Positions 20,401-28,338 of a stretch of DNA of 64,000 bases are shown piece by piece. Numbering within the stretch: position 1 is the first letter of the stretch; each line of letters starts with the position of its first letter. The notes under the pieces are model-generated. The model ran no database searches, had not been told where the DNA came from, and saw only the letters and a list, made by a program, of their open reading frames with translations. The stretch covers positions 7,021 to 71,020 of the forward strand of contig NHDW01000009.1 in NCBI GenBank assembly GCA_002170535.1, read 5' to 3'. A program made the position numbers and the translations under genes. This DNA is from Methylococcaceae bacterium TMED69. Its GTDB lineage: Bacteria; Pseudomonadota; Gammaproteobacteria; Ga0077536.

Positions 20401-20577
20401 ATATGCCCGAACAATTCCGGAAAAAGAGCATTCATCGGTTATTGCTATCGCTGAATAACCGATAGTTGCAGCTGTCTCTACTAGTTCTTCAGGATGAGAA
20501 GCTCCTTTTAAAAAAGAAAAATTTGTTATGCAATTTAACTCGGCATAATTAATTTTTTTTTTGTTAAAATTAAACAT
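17494..20577 (-). CDS. dnaE2: Error-prone DNA polymerase DnaE2/ImuC
   Basis: 1027 aa; PHP domain [86 protein letters not shown]. Confidence 0.95.
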   Translation of the reverse strand: [1027 protein letters not shown]

Positions 20578-20596
20578 AGCAATTGATTTAAATATA

Positions 20597-20616
20597 TACT
20601 GTTAATTATAACAGTA
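20597..20616. promoter_or_regulatory. LexA (SOS) box upstream of dnaE2
   Basis: TACTGTTAATTATAACAGTA matches the CTGT-N8-ACAG consensus, within a longer perfect 14-bp inverted repeat (20591-20622); about 20 nt from the dnaE2 start. Confidence 0.85.
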
Positions 20617-20713
20617 TATATTAAAAATCACTATATTATCCATTAATTAATTTACTATAAAAATCTTGTGTAATTTCAGCTATACTTAGTCCACTCGGAT
20701 AATAAAGAAGCAA

Positions 20714-21904
20714 ATGATGTTTGAAAATATATCACCTCTAACAGCCGATCCTATTCTCGGCCTCATGGCGGAATTCAGAAACGACAAAAGAGAAAAGAAA
20801 ATTGATCTTGGGGTCGGAGTATATCGAGACGATCACGGGAATACCCCAATAATGCGAGCTGTAAAAGAAGCAGAAAAACAAAAATTAACAATCGAATCAA
20901 CTAAATCTTATATCGGCCCTAATGGCTCGGAACGTTATAATGAACTTATTCAAAATATGACACTGGGATCAAATCATGTGGTAATAAAAGATCGCCGCAT
21001 TGCTACAATTCAAACACCAGGTGGTTGCGGTGCACTGAAAATAGGGGCAGAACTAATTAAAAAAGTTAAAGGAAACTCAACAGTATGGGTGAGTTCACCC
21101 ACCTGGGCCAATCATATCCCATTACTGGGTGGTGCCGGCCTCAAAATTAATGACTATCACTATTATTGCCCTGTAACAAAGCGAATTAATAAATCAAAAA
21201 TGTTTGAAACCCTCGAAAAGGCGTCTGATGGGGATATCATTCTGGTTCATGGTTGCTGCCATAACCCTTCTGGTGTTGATCTAGATGAAGAAGATTGGAA
21301 GAATCTGACAGAACTACTAGCAAGAAAAAACCTACTTCCTTTTATTGATCTAGCTTACCAAGGACTTGGTGACGGCCTAGAAGAAGATGTTACGGGTATC
21401 AGAAAACTCTTATCCATTATACCTGAAGCGCTAGTAGCTTGCTCCTACTCAAAAAACTTTGGATTGTACAGAGAACGGACTGGTGGTCTACATGTCATAC
21501 TAAGTTCAGCTGACATAACAAATGCAGTATCCGGTCAATTAGGTTCAATAGCTCGTGGTATTTATTCAATGCCTCCAGCACATGGCGCATTCTTAGTCGA
21601 ACAAATTTTAGATGATGGTTGTCTTAAATCAATCTGGACCGGCGAACTAAACGAAATGCGAGGCAGGATATCAAATTTAAGAATGAAACTTGCGACAGAG
21701 CTAAGTGAAGCTACAAATTTAGACTTTAATTTTATTATGAATCAAAAAGGGATGTTCTCATTTTTGGGAATCTCTAAAGAGCAAATTGATATACTGAAAA
21801 ATAAACATGCCATTTATATGGTTGACTCTAGTCGTATAAATGTTGCAGGATTAAATTCGAATAATCTAGACTTTTTTGTTCAAGGAGTTAAAGCAGTAGT
21901 CTAA
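20714..21904 (+). CDS. Aspartate/aromatic amino acid aminotransferase (class I)
   Basis: 396 aa; DPILGLMAEFRNDKREKKIDLGVGVYRDDHGNTPIMRAVKEAE, CSYSKNFGLYRERTGGL. Confidence 0.94.
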   Translation: MMFENISPLTADPILGLMAEFRNDKREKKIDLGVGVYRDDHGNTPIMRAVKEAEKQKLTIESTKSYIGPNGSERYNELIQNMTLGSNHVVIKDRRIATIQTPGGCGALKIGAELIKKVKGNSTVWVSSPTWANHIPLLGGAGLKINDYHYYCPVTKRINKSKMFETLEKASDGDIILVHGCCHNPSGVDLDEEDWKNLTELLARKNLLPFIDLAYQGLGDGLEEDVTGIRKLLSIIPEALVACSYSKNFGLYRERTGGLHVILSSADITNAVSGQLGSIARGIYSMPPAHGAFLVEQILDDGCLKSIWTGELNEMRGRISNLRMKLATELSEATNLDFNFIMNQKGMFSFLGISKEQIDILKNKHAIYMVDSSRINVAGLNSNNLDFFVQGVKAVV

Positions 21905-21909
21905 CTTGC

Positions 21910-22695
21910 CTATCTGTGAACAACCTTTTTTACATTGCTCTCTAACATCGAACCTATAACTACTTTATTAAATCTTTGAGTAATTGCTAAAGCCATCTCA
22001 GCTATTTCAATTGCATCTTTCAGTTCTCTTTTCGAATCCGCCATATTTATCAATGGTAATATTGTACGTGTATTTGAGTTTTTTAAAAACCCGTTCTCAG
22101 ACACCATCAAATGTACTATATGTTCTTTTGTAATCAAACATCCTGGTGACTCTAGCCAAAGTTCACAAAGCTTATCAACTCTATGAGCAATTCGCGGAGT
22201 CAACTTCTTTCCGAGTACTTTAATAGAAACGATGGGTACTACCAAATCACAAGAATTTGGAATAATTGGTTCATCATCATTAGGACATTTTATAAGTTTT
22301 GCTCTAGCACCATCTGCTTTACAAATCAAAAAGTCAAATTTTTTTGAAAGCCAGACACTATCTAGCTCTGTATTGGATAACCCTTCGACTCTTCCCTCTT
22401 TATCCGATTTTTTGTGAAATGCAACGACTCTATCTAAACGATTCAATTTAAATTTTTTCTCCGGTCCGAGGTCTACTATCTTATCAACTCTGCTATCATC
22501 GTATTCGTACATTCTTGTTGTAGAGGATAAAGCCAGCCGTCCGTTAATAAATTTGCTTAGTGCATACATAAGAGTCTTTTTTCCTCCCGCTCCTACCAGC
22601 GAAATAAAGCCTTTTGTTGATTCTAGAAAGACATTCATAATAAAACTGATCTCATAGCCTGAATATGGTTTAATACTTTGATAAAAACAAGACAT
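21910..22695 (-). CDS. yqeC: YqeC-family selenium cofactor biosynthesis / selenium-dependent hydroxylase accessory protein
   Basis: ISLVGAGGKKTLMYALS P-loop-like motif, KADGARAKLIKCPNDDEPIIP, ITPRIAHRVD. Confidence 0.82.
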   Translation of the reverse strand: MSCFYQSIKPYSGYEISFIMNVFLESTKGFISLVGAGGKKTLMYALSKFINGRLALSSTTRMYEYDDSRVDKIVDLGPEKKFKLNRLDRVVAFHKKSDKEGRVEGLSNTELDSVWLSKKFDFLICKADGARAKLIKCPNDDEPIIPNSCDLVVPIVSIKVLGKKLTPRIAHRVDKLCELWLESPGCLITKEHIVHLMVSENGFLKNSNTRTILPLINMADSKRELKDAIEIAEMALAITQRFNKVVIGSMLESNVKKVVHR

Positions 22696-22732
22696 CGATT
22701 AAAAAATTAAATTAATTCGGAACAAATCTCAA

Positions 22733-23770
22733 GTGGAAGTTTTTACGACTATTGACCAAAAAAATTTAAATTTAGCCTCAAGTTCCGCATTAGGCGCTGA
22801 AGCCCTAGGTTTTGATGGCATTTATACATTAGAAAACAAACATGACCCTTATCTACCATTAGCTTCAGCAACCGTTACAACAGAGAAAATCTCTCTGCTC
22901 ACTGGCATTGCACTGTCGTTCACTAGGTCTCCGATGCTTACAGCAAATCTCGCATGGGACCTCCAAGTTTCTTCTGATGGCCGTTTCATACTAGGCTTAG
23001 GTCCGCAAATAAAGGCCCACAACGTCAGGAGGTTTAGCGTTCCATGGTCCGCACCGGCTCCCAGAATGAAAGAATATGTGCTAGCTATCAGGCATATCTG
23101 GAATTGCTGGAAAAACGGAGCTAAATTAGACTTTCAAGGTAAATTTTACAAATTAGATTTAATGCCCCCTAATTTTGTTCCAGAAAAAAGCAATGTCAAA
23201 CCTCCCCCCATCTTTTTAGGAGCCGTAGGACCTTCAATGATGCAGGTTGCCGGAGAGGTGGCGGATGGTGTAATACTTCACCCCCTTTGCACTGAGAAAT
23301 ATTACAACAAGGTTGTACTCCCAAATCTTACTTTGGGATTAAAGAAAGCAAAAAAAAAGCGTGAGAATTTCAAGGTCGTAGGAGGAAGGTTTTTCAATAC
23401 AGGGAGGTCTGAGGATGATGTAAACCTTAAACGAAAATGGGCAAGAGAAAGGATTGCATTTTACTCATCTACGCCAGCTTACTGGCCCGTCTTAGAATCG
23501 GAAGGGATTGAAGAACTAGGACCCGTCCTAAGGGATTTGACCCGGCAAGGAAAATGGAGCGAAATGGCAGGAATTGTTCCAGAAAACTTTGTTGAAGCCT
23601 GTTGCCTGAATGGCACACACACAGAAATCGCAGAGCACGTAAACAAAAAGGTCGCACAGCAAATTGATACAATTTTAGTAAGTCAAAGTTATGAGCAACA
23701 GATATGGCTCCCAACAGAAACCCTTAATTCTTTGCGATCAATTAACACTCCATTTAAAAAATATATTTAA
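22733..23770 (+). CDS. LLM class flavin-dependent oxidoreductase, TIGR03617-like
   Basis: 345 aa; GFDGIYTLENKHDPYLPLA, TGIALSFTRSPM, GRFILGLGPQIKAHNVRRFSVPW; GTG start. Confidence 0.88.
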   Translation: MEVFTTIDQKNLNLASSSALGAEALGFDGIYTLENKHDPYLPLASATVTTEKISLLTGIALSFTRSPMLTANLAWDLQVSSDGRFILGLGPQIKAHNVRRFSVPWSAPAPRMKEYVLAIRHIWNCWKNGAKLDFQGKFYKLDLMPPNFVPEKSNVKPPPIFLGAVGPSMMQVAGEVADGVILHPLCTEKYYNKVVLPNLTLGLKKAKKKRENFKVVGGRFFNTGRSEDDVNLKRKWARERIAFYSSTPAYWPVLESEGIEELGPVLRDLTRQGKWSEMAGIVPENFVEACCLNGTHTEIAEHVNKKVAQQIDTILVSQSYEQQIWLPTETLNSLRSINTPFKKYI

Positions 23771-23793
23771 AAAAATCAACAGAGGAATATATT

Positions 23794-25191
23794 ATGCGTT
23801 TATATAGCAAAATCACTAGAAGAGCATTCTTCTATTTGATTGGATTACTTTTTGCCGGAATCAGTTCGGCGAAGTCAGTAAATATTCTTGGAACTAAACA
23901 TAACAGAATAAAAGAGTGGAATGATATTCTTAAGGAGGCAAAAAAATTCCCTTTCATAAAAGCCTTATATTCGAGAAGATCGCGCCGTTTCGGTTGGGGT
24001 ATGGAAATTCCCTCTGGCCCTTTAAAATTCAAATCCGACAAACCTCCAATCGGGTTAGATGCTTTCGAGAATGCCTTTATTATTTCGTCTGGTATAGGGA
24101 TCTCAGGCTGGCATAACGGAATTCCCTTTTCCTCATCGCAAGATGGGCTTTGTAGCTATAACGTAAGATTTACTGGAAGAACATTTCCTTGCACAGCCGG
24201 AATTGGAAATATGGATTTATTCTACACAAACGATAATGGAACCTACTTCGTTTCTACCAGAAATGGAGACGGAAGCAACCCTTGGAAGATTTCACAAGAT
24301 AGCGAAGCAGAAAAGTTGATTGCCCAAGTAAATGAGCATACTAAAAAATTGAGCAACACTAGGATTCAACTAAGCAGAGACGGTACTAATTTTAGCGCAC
24401 ACAATATATGGAATGGTAATAAAGAAGGTTCTACTTTATACATACCCGTAAGCAATGTAGCTGAACAGTTGATAGCTATGCTTTTTATTGTTGTAGAGTC
24501 AGGCTATTTAGTCTATGACGACCTAAGCAAAAGGAACGCAGGAAATCTAACGAAATATTTAAATAGTCAACTACTTCAAAAAGATAGAAAATATCCCCTT
24601 TCCTATCTTGAACAATATACCCTTACGCAATGTGCGGTAGAGATGGGTACCATGGGTCAAAATATGGCTTTATCTCTGCAACCATTGGGGCTAGGAGGAT
24701 GGTTTTATTCAGGTATAAACCCTTTCTCTATAATGGGTTTAAAAGTTAAAAAAGGTCAGCCCGGACTTGGATTTAACTTTGAATTTAATGACGATTGGGG
24801 CGTCCCAAACCCGACAGGTATTTCAGATCTATATCATTCTATGTCACCCCCACATTTCAACTCAATGACCGAGGCCGTAGATATGTTTATCGAGAAAAAA
24901 TTTGGGGAAAATGGTGCTTTTAGAGGACAAAATCATCCATACAAAAATGATACATTTACCGACAATGCCAATCTACCAAGTAAAGAAACTATTGAGTGTG
25001 TAAGCGAAATAGCAGAGTACATATACAAAGAATACGGCAAATTTCCAGGCACTGTTCCCAGCATTTTTGTCAGGTATTATATTCAGGCTCAACGGTTAGA
25101 AACTGATTATTACGATAAATTTTTTAAGCCAGGGGCATATACTGAAACACACAAAGCGAATGTCGAAAGATGGAGCAGACAAGATATTTAA
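23794..25191 (+). CDS. Exported hypothetical protein, possible distant nitroreductase-fold
   Basis: 465 aa; N-terminal TRRAFFYLIGLLFAGISSAKS signal (Tat-like); internal YSRRSRRFGWG and TMGQNMALSLQPLGLGGW resemble nitroreductase motifs. Confidence 0.55.
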   Translation: MRLYSKITRRAFFYLIGLLFAGISSAKSVNILGTKHNRIKEWNDILKEAKKFPFIKALYSRRSRRFGWGMEIPSGPLKFKSDKPPIGLDAFENAFIISSGIGISGWHNGIPFSSSQDGLCSYNVRFTGRTFPCTAGIGNMDLFYTNDNGTYFVSTRNGDGSNPWKISQDSEAEKLIAQVNEHTKKLSNTRIQLSRDGTNFSAHNIWNGNKEGSTLYIPVSNVAEQLIAMLFIVVESGYLVYDDLSKRNAGNLTKYLNSQLLQKDRKYPLSYLEQYTLTQCAVEMGTMGQNMALSLQPLGLGGWFYSGINPFSIMGLKVKKGQPGLGFNFEFNDDWGVPNPTGISDLYHSMSPPHFNSMTEAVDMFIEKKFGENGAFRGQNHPYKNDTFTDNANLPSKETIECVSEIAEYIYKEYGKFPGTVPSIFVRYYIQAQRLETDYYDKFFKPGAYTETHKANVERWSRQDI

Positions 25192-25192
25192 A

Positions 25193-25834
25193 ATGCTACT
25201 TTATCTAGCCGAAGGACCATCATCGAGAGTAGTTGAGATTTTTCTTATCGAAAGTGGGCTCAAAATCGAAAAGAAAATAATTAATCTTGCTAGAGACGAG
25301 AATCTTCAACCAGACTTTTTGAAATTAAATCCTCTTGGACAGGTTCCCTGCTTAGATATTGGAAACAATACTATTAGTGAGAGCGTGGCAATTTGTGAAT
25401 ATCTAGAAAAGGTAGGGCTATCAGATAGCCGCCTATTTGGACAAACAGAAATAGAAAACGCCTTAATCAAGATGTGGCAACGTAGGATTGATCTATACAT
25501 ATGGCAAAACATATATTTCTCATATCAATCATCCATAGGCCTAGAGATCTATAAAACAAAAACGCTTACACTGCCAGATTCTTCAGAAGCGTTTGCACGA
25601 ATCGCTTATGATCGCCTCAAGATTTTCGATGACCAACTAAAAGACAACCTATGGATTGGAGGAGATGACTTCTCAATTTGCGATGTATCTCTGTTTTCAA
25701 TATTAGACTTTGGTTTACATAATAAACAACCATTTGATTCAAGCCTTCTGAGGCTAAACGTTTGGTTCTCTACTATGATGACACGCGATAGCATACATGA
25801 AAGCAAACTCAATCTGGAGATGACGAATGAATAA
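25193..25834 (+). CDS. Glutathione S-transferase family protein
   Basis: LNPLGQVPCLDIGNNTISESVAICEYLE thioredoxin-fold motif, C-terminal helical domain; start placed at ATG 25193 after the upstream stop. Confidence 0.88.
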   Translation: MLLYLAEGPSSRVVEIFLIESGLKIEKKIINLARDENLQPDFLKLNPLGQVPCLDIGNNTISESVAICEYLEKVGLSDSRLFGQTEIENALIKMWQRRIDLYIWQNIYFSYQSSIGLEIYKTKTLTLPDSSEAFARIAYDRLKIFDDQLKDNLWIGGDDFSICDVSLFSILDFGLHNKQPFDSSLLRLNVWFSTMMTRDSIHESKLNLEMTNE

Positions 25835-26063
25835 TAGAATTAAAAAAATTCTTGATACTAAAGGACTCAATTGTCCTTTACCTTTGTTAAAAACAAAAAA
25901 AGCTTTACTTTCAATTACACAAAACGAGGTCCTTGAAGTATATGCGACTGATCCTGGAGCTGAAAAAGACTTAAAAAGCTTATGCGAGATCACGAATTAC
26001 GAATTACTATTATTCGAAATTGCAGCTGATGGGACTCTAAAATTTCAAATTATAAAAAAATGA
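25827..26063 (+). CDS. TusA/SirA/YedF-family sulfurtransferase
   Basis: 78 aa; LDTKGLNCPLPLLKTKKAL (CPxP motif), VYATDPGAEKDL. Confidence 0.9.
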   Translation: MNNRIKKILDTKGLNCPLPLLKTKKALLSITQNEVLEVYATDPGAEKDLKSLCEITNYELLLFEIAADGTLKFQIIKK

Positions 26064-26719
26064 ACAGAACAGGTAAAATCATTAGGCCCGTTGATGCTGC
26101 CAGTCTCGTTATCTATAAAAAAAAAGAGGGGCAGATAAAAGTTTTAATGGGGAGACGGGGGAATAGTGCGAAATTTCAACCCGGGTACTATGTGTTCCCT
26201 GGAGGGGTCAAGGAAAGAACAGATTATACCACGAATTTTATAAATCACCTCGACAAAAAATCAATTAAAGATATGGGAGTATCCAATAGTATATCAAAGG
26301 CCCATGCACTAGCCATGACTTCTATTAGAGAAGCCTACGAGGAGGCTGGATTAGTTTTTGGGATACAACTTTCGGTTAATCAAAAAAAAAGTAACAAAAA
26401 TTGGCGATTCTTCCAAGAAAACAATATTTATCCTGATCTAGGTACCCTCGAGTACTTAGGCAGAGCAATAACCCCTTCCTACCTTCCCATCCGTTATCAC
26501 GCAAGATTTTTTTCCATTAATTTAGAAAACCTTTTTTGCACCAGTAAAATCGACGGTGAACTTGAGGATATCAAATGGATCGACCTAAACAAACCACTTA
26601 AAATAAAAATGATGGGTGTCCAAGAAATGATCTTAAAGGTTTTAAAAACAAGACTCCAAACCGGGAAGCTTGCTCCAAAATTTTTGTTTTTCAAATGGAA
26701 CAAAAAAAATATCGTTTAA
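26060..26719 (+). CDS. NUDIX hydrolase
   Basis: YYVFPGGVKER...ALAMTSIREAYEEAGLVFG NUDIX box-like. Confidence 0.87.
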   Translation: MNRTGKIIRPVDAASLVIYKKKEGQIKVLMGRRGNSAKFQPGYYVFPGGVKERTDYTTNFINHLDKKSIKDMGVSNSISKAHALAMTSIREAYEEAGLVFGIQLSVNQKKSNKNWRFFQENNIYPDLGTLEYLGRAITPSYLPIRYHARFFSINLENLFCTSKIDGELEDIKWIDLNKPLKIKMMGVQEMILKVLKTRLQTGKLAPKFLFFKWNKKNIV

Positions 26720-26727
26720 CCACTTCA

Positions 26728-27102
26728 CTATAGCGCCTTCAACTCAATCTTGTTATTCTCAATATCGTAAAAATATAGAGAAGTTCCAAAACCTGATGCC
26801 CCATATCTTTGTTCTGGTTCCTCGTAACGAACACCGCACTTTTTAAAGTGCTCTATTATATCGCAACAGTCAAACGGCGAGACGCGCAAACAAAAATGGT
26901 CGATATTTTTTCTAGTCTTGTCTTTTGAATCTGCGGAGCTAAGTTCAAGTAGATCAATTAGTATTGAGCCTAGCTTAAGTTGAGTCATCGCGGGAATACT
27001 TCGCTCAACTGAAAAACCAAGAACGTTACAATAAAAATCTACCATCTCCACTCTCGATTTCGCTTTTATAACAATATGGTCTATTGTCGCCTTATCAAAC
27101 AT
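26728..27102 (-). CDS. VOC family (glyoxalase/bleomycin resistance) protein
   Basis: MFDKATIDHIVIKAKSRVEMVDFYCNVLGFSVE...YFYDIENNKIEL; the upstream extension in the ORF track is antisense-like low-complexity and overlaps the MFS gene. Confidence 0.9.
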   Translation of the reverse strand: MFDKATIDHIVIKAKSRVEMVDFYCNVLGFSVERSIPAMTQLKLGSILIDLLELSSADSKDKTRKNIDHFCLRVSPFDCCDIIEHFKKCGVRYEEPEQRYGASGFGTSLYFYDIENNKIELKAL

Positions 27103-28309
27103 TATCTGTAATCCTTTCAGTATCCGTATTTTTTTCGACTCCGAAAAAGACAAAAATTGCACCAAAACCGCAAGCAATACCAACAATAAGTATGCCAGCA
27201 TTAAAAGGAAATAAGGCAAGAGATAAGCTCGCAAGAATAGGTCCAAGAGAAGAGCCACCATCAGTCAGCAATCTCCAGATACCAAGAAATTCGCCTTTAT
27301 TATTTGAAGGCGCATTATCAGTTCCAAGCATCATGGTAATCCCAGTAGATAACCCATTTGCTATCCCGAGTACGATAGCTGCGAGACACAGGAGAAAATA
27401 AGTATCTGCAAAAGCTAAGGAAATTAATCCAAAGACAAACAACAAAGAGCTTGGGATCGCCCCCGCCCTACGCCCAAATCGCCCCATTATCACTCCAGCC
27501 GGATAAAATAAAACGAGGTCGATTGCGGCAGATAGTGAAACTATAAATCCTATGGAAGTTACACTCAAACCAATATGATCACCAACTAAAGGGATAAGCA
27601 CGATTCTAGCAGCCCTCATTAACATAAATATAACTGAGGCAAGGCCGGCAGTTAGAAAAACCTTACTATTGTCAACAGCCACCCTAACGTAAGAAGTATA
27701 AAAATTTGCTTTCACTCTATTTTTATCATCGCTTATTTTTGTAGAAACGATATAAAACGCTACCAATAAGAAAAGGGAGCCAATTAGAAACGTTTTTTCG
27801 AAGCCAATAGCTTGAGCAAATATTCCCCCAATAATTGGGCCTATTAGAGCAGTCAATCTCAAGCCTCCTGCTAACATCGCAATAACCCTGCCCCTAAGAT
27901 CAAAATTATACTTATCTGATATATATAGCATGCGTCCGACTAAAAATAGTGCGCTTATGAAACCATGCACTAAAGCTAAAGACAAAAATACGAAAGGTGA
28001 ATCAGCAAAGCTATATAGAATGAATAGGCTAAACAACAAGAAAGAAGCAACAGACATTGCCATTTTGCTTCCTATTCGTGAAACGAGAAATCCAGCTGGT
28101 ATATCAAACAACATCATTCCGAACCCTTTGAGTCCAAGAACTGCCGCTGCTTGAGAAGTAGAGCCCCCTGCATCAAGAACTGCCAAAGGCAATATCAGAA
28201 AGGACGAGTAAGTTACGGTACCTATGAGTAAGAGCGGAAAGTATATTGAGATAAAGGGTTCTTTATGTTCCTGAAAGCCATCCTTGAAAATTTTACTAAA
28301 ATTCACCAA
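27095..28309 (-). CDS. MFS transporter
   Basis: 404 aa; about 12 hydrophobic segments; GFGMMLFDIPAGFLVSRIGSKMAMS. Confidence 0.9.
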   Translation of the reverse strand: MVNFSKIFKDGFQEHKEPFISIYFPLLLIGTVTYSSFLILPLAVLDAGGSTSQAAAVLGLKGFGMMLFDIPAGFLVSRIGSKMAMSVASFLLFSLFILYSFADSPFVFLSLALVHGFISALFLVGRMLYISDKYNFDLRGRVIAMLAGGLRLTALIGPIIGGIFAQAIGFEKTFLIGSLFLLVAFYIVSTKISDDKNRVKANFYTSYVRVAVDNSKVFLTAGLASVIFMLMRAARIVLIPLVGDHIGLSVTSIGFIVSLSAAIDLVLFYPAGVIMGRFGRRAGAIPSSLLFVFGLISLAFADTYFLLCLAAIVLGIANGLSTGITMMLGTDNAPSNNKGEFLGIWRLLTDGGSSLGPILASLSLALFPFNAGILIVGIACGFGAIFVFFGVEKNTDTERITDNV

Positions 28310-28338
28310 CTTAGAACAGCCAAAAATACATTTCCGAT

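Noticed and set aside
27103-27261. N-terminal hydrophobic extension of the VOC protein in the ORF track
   Set aside because: Lies within the MFS gene and reads as a frame-shifted hydrophobic sequence; the VOC domain starts cleanly at ATG 27102.
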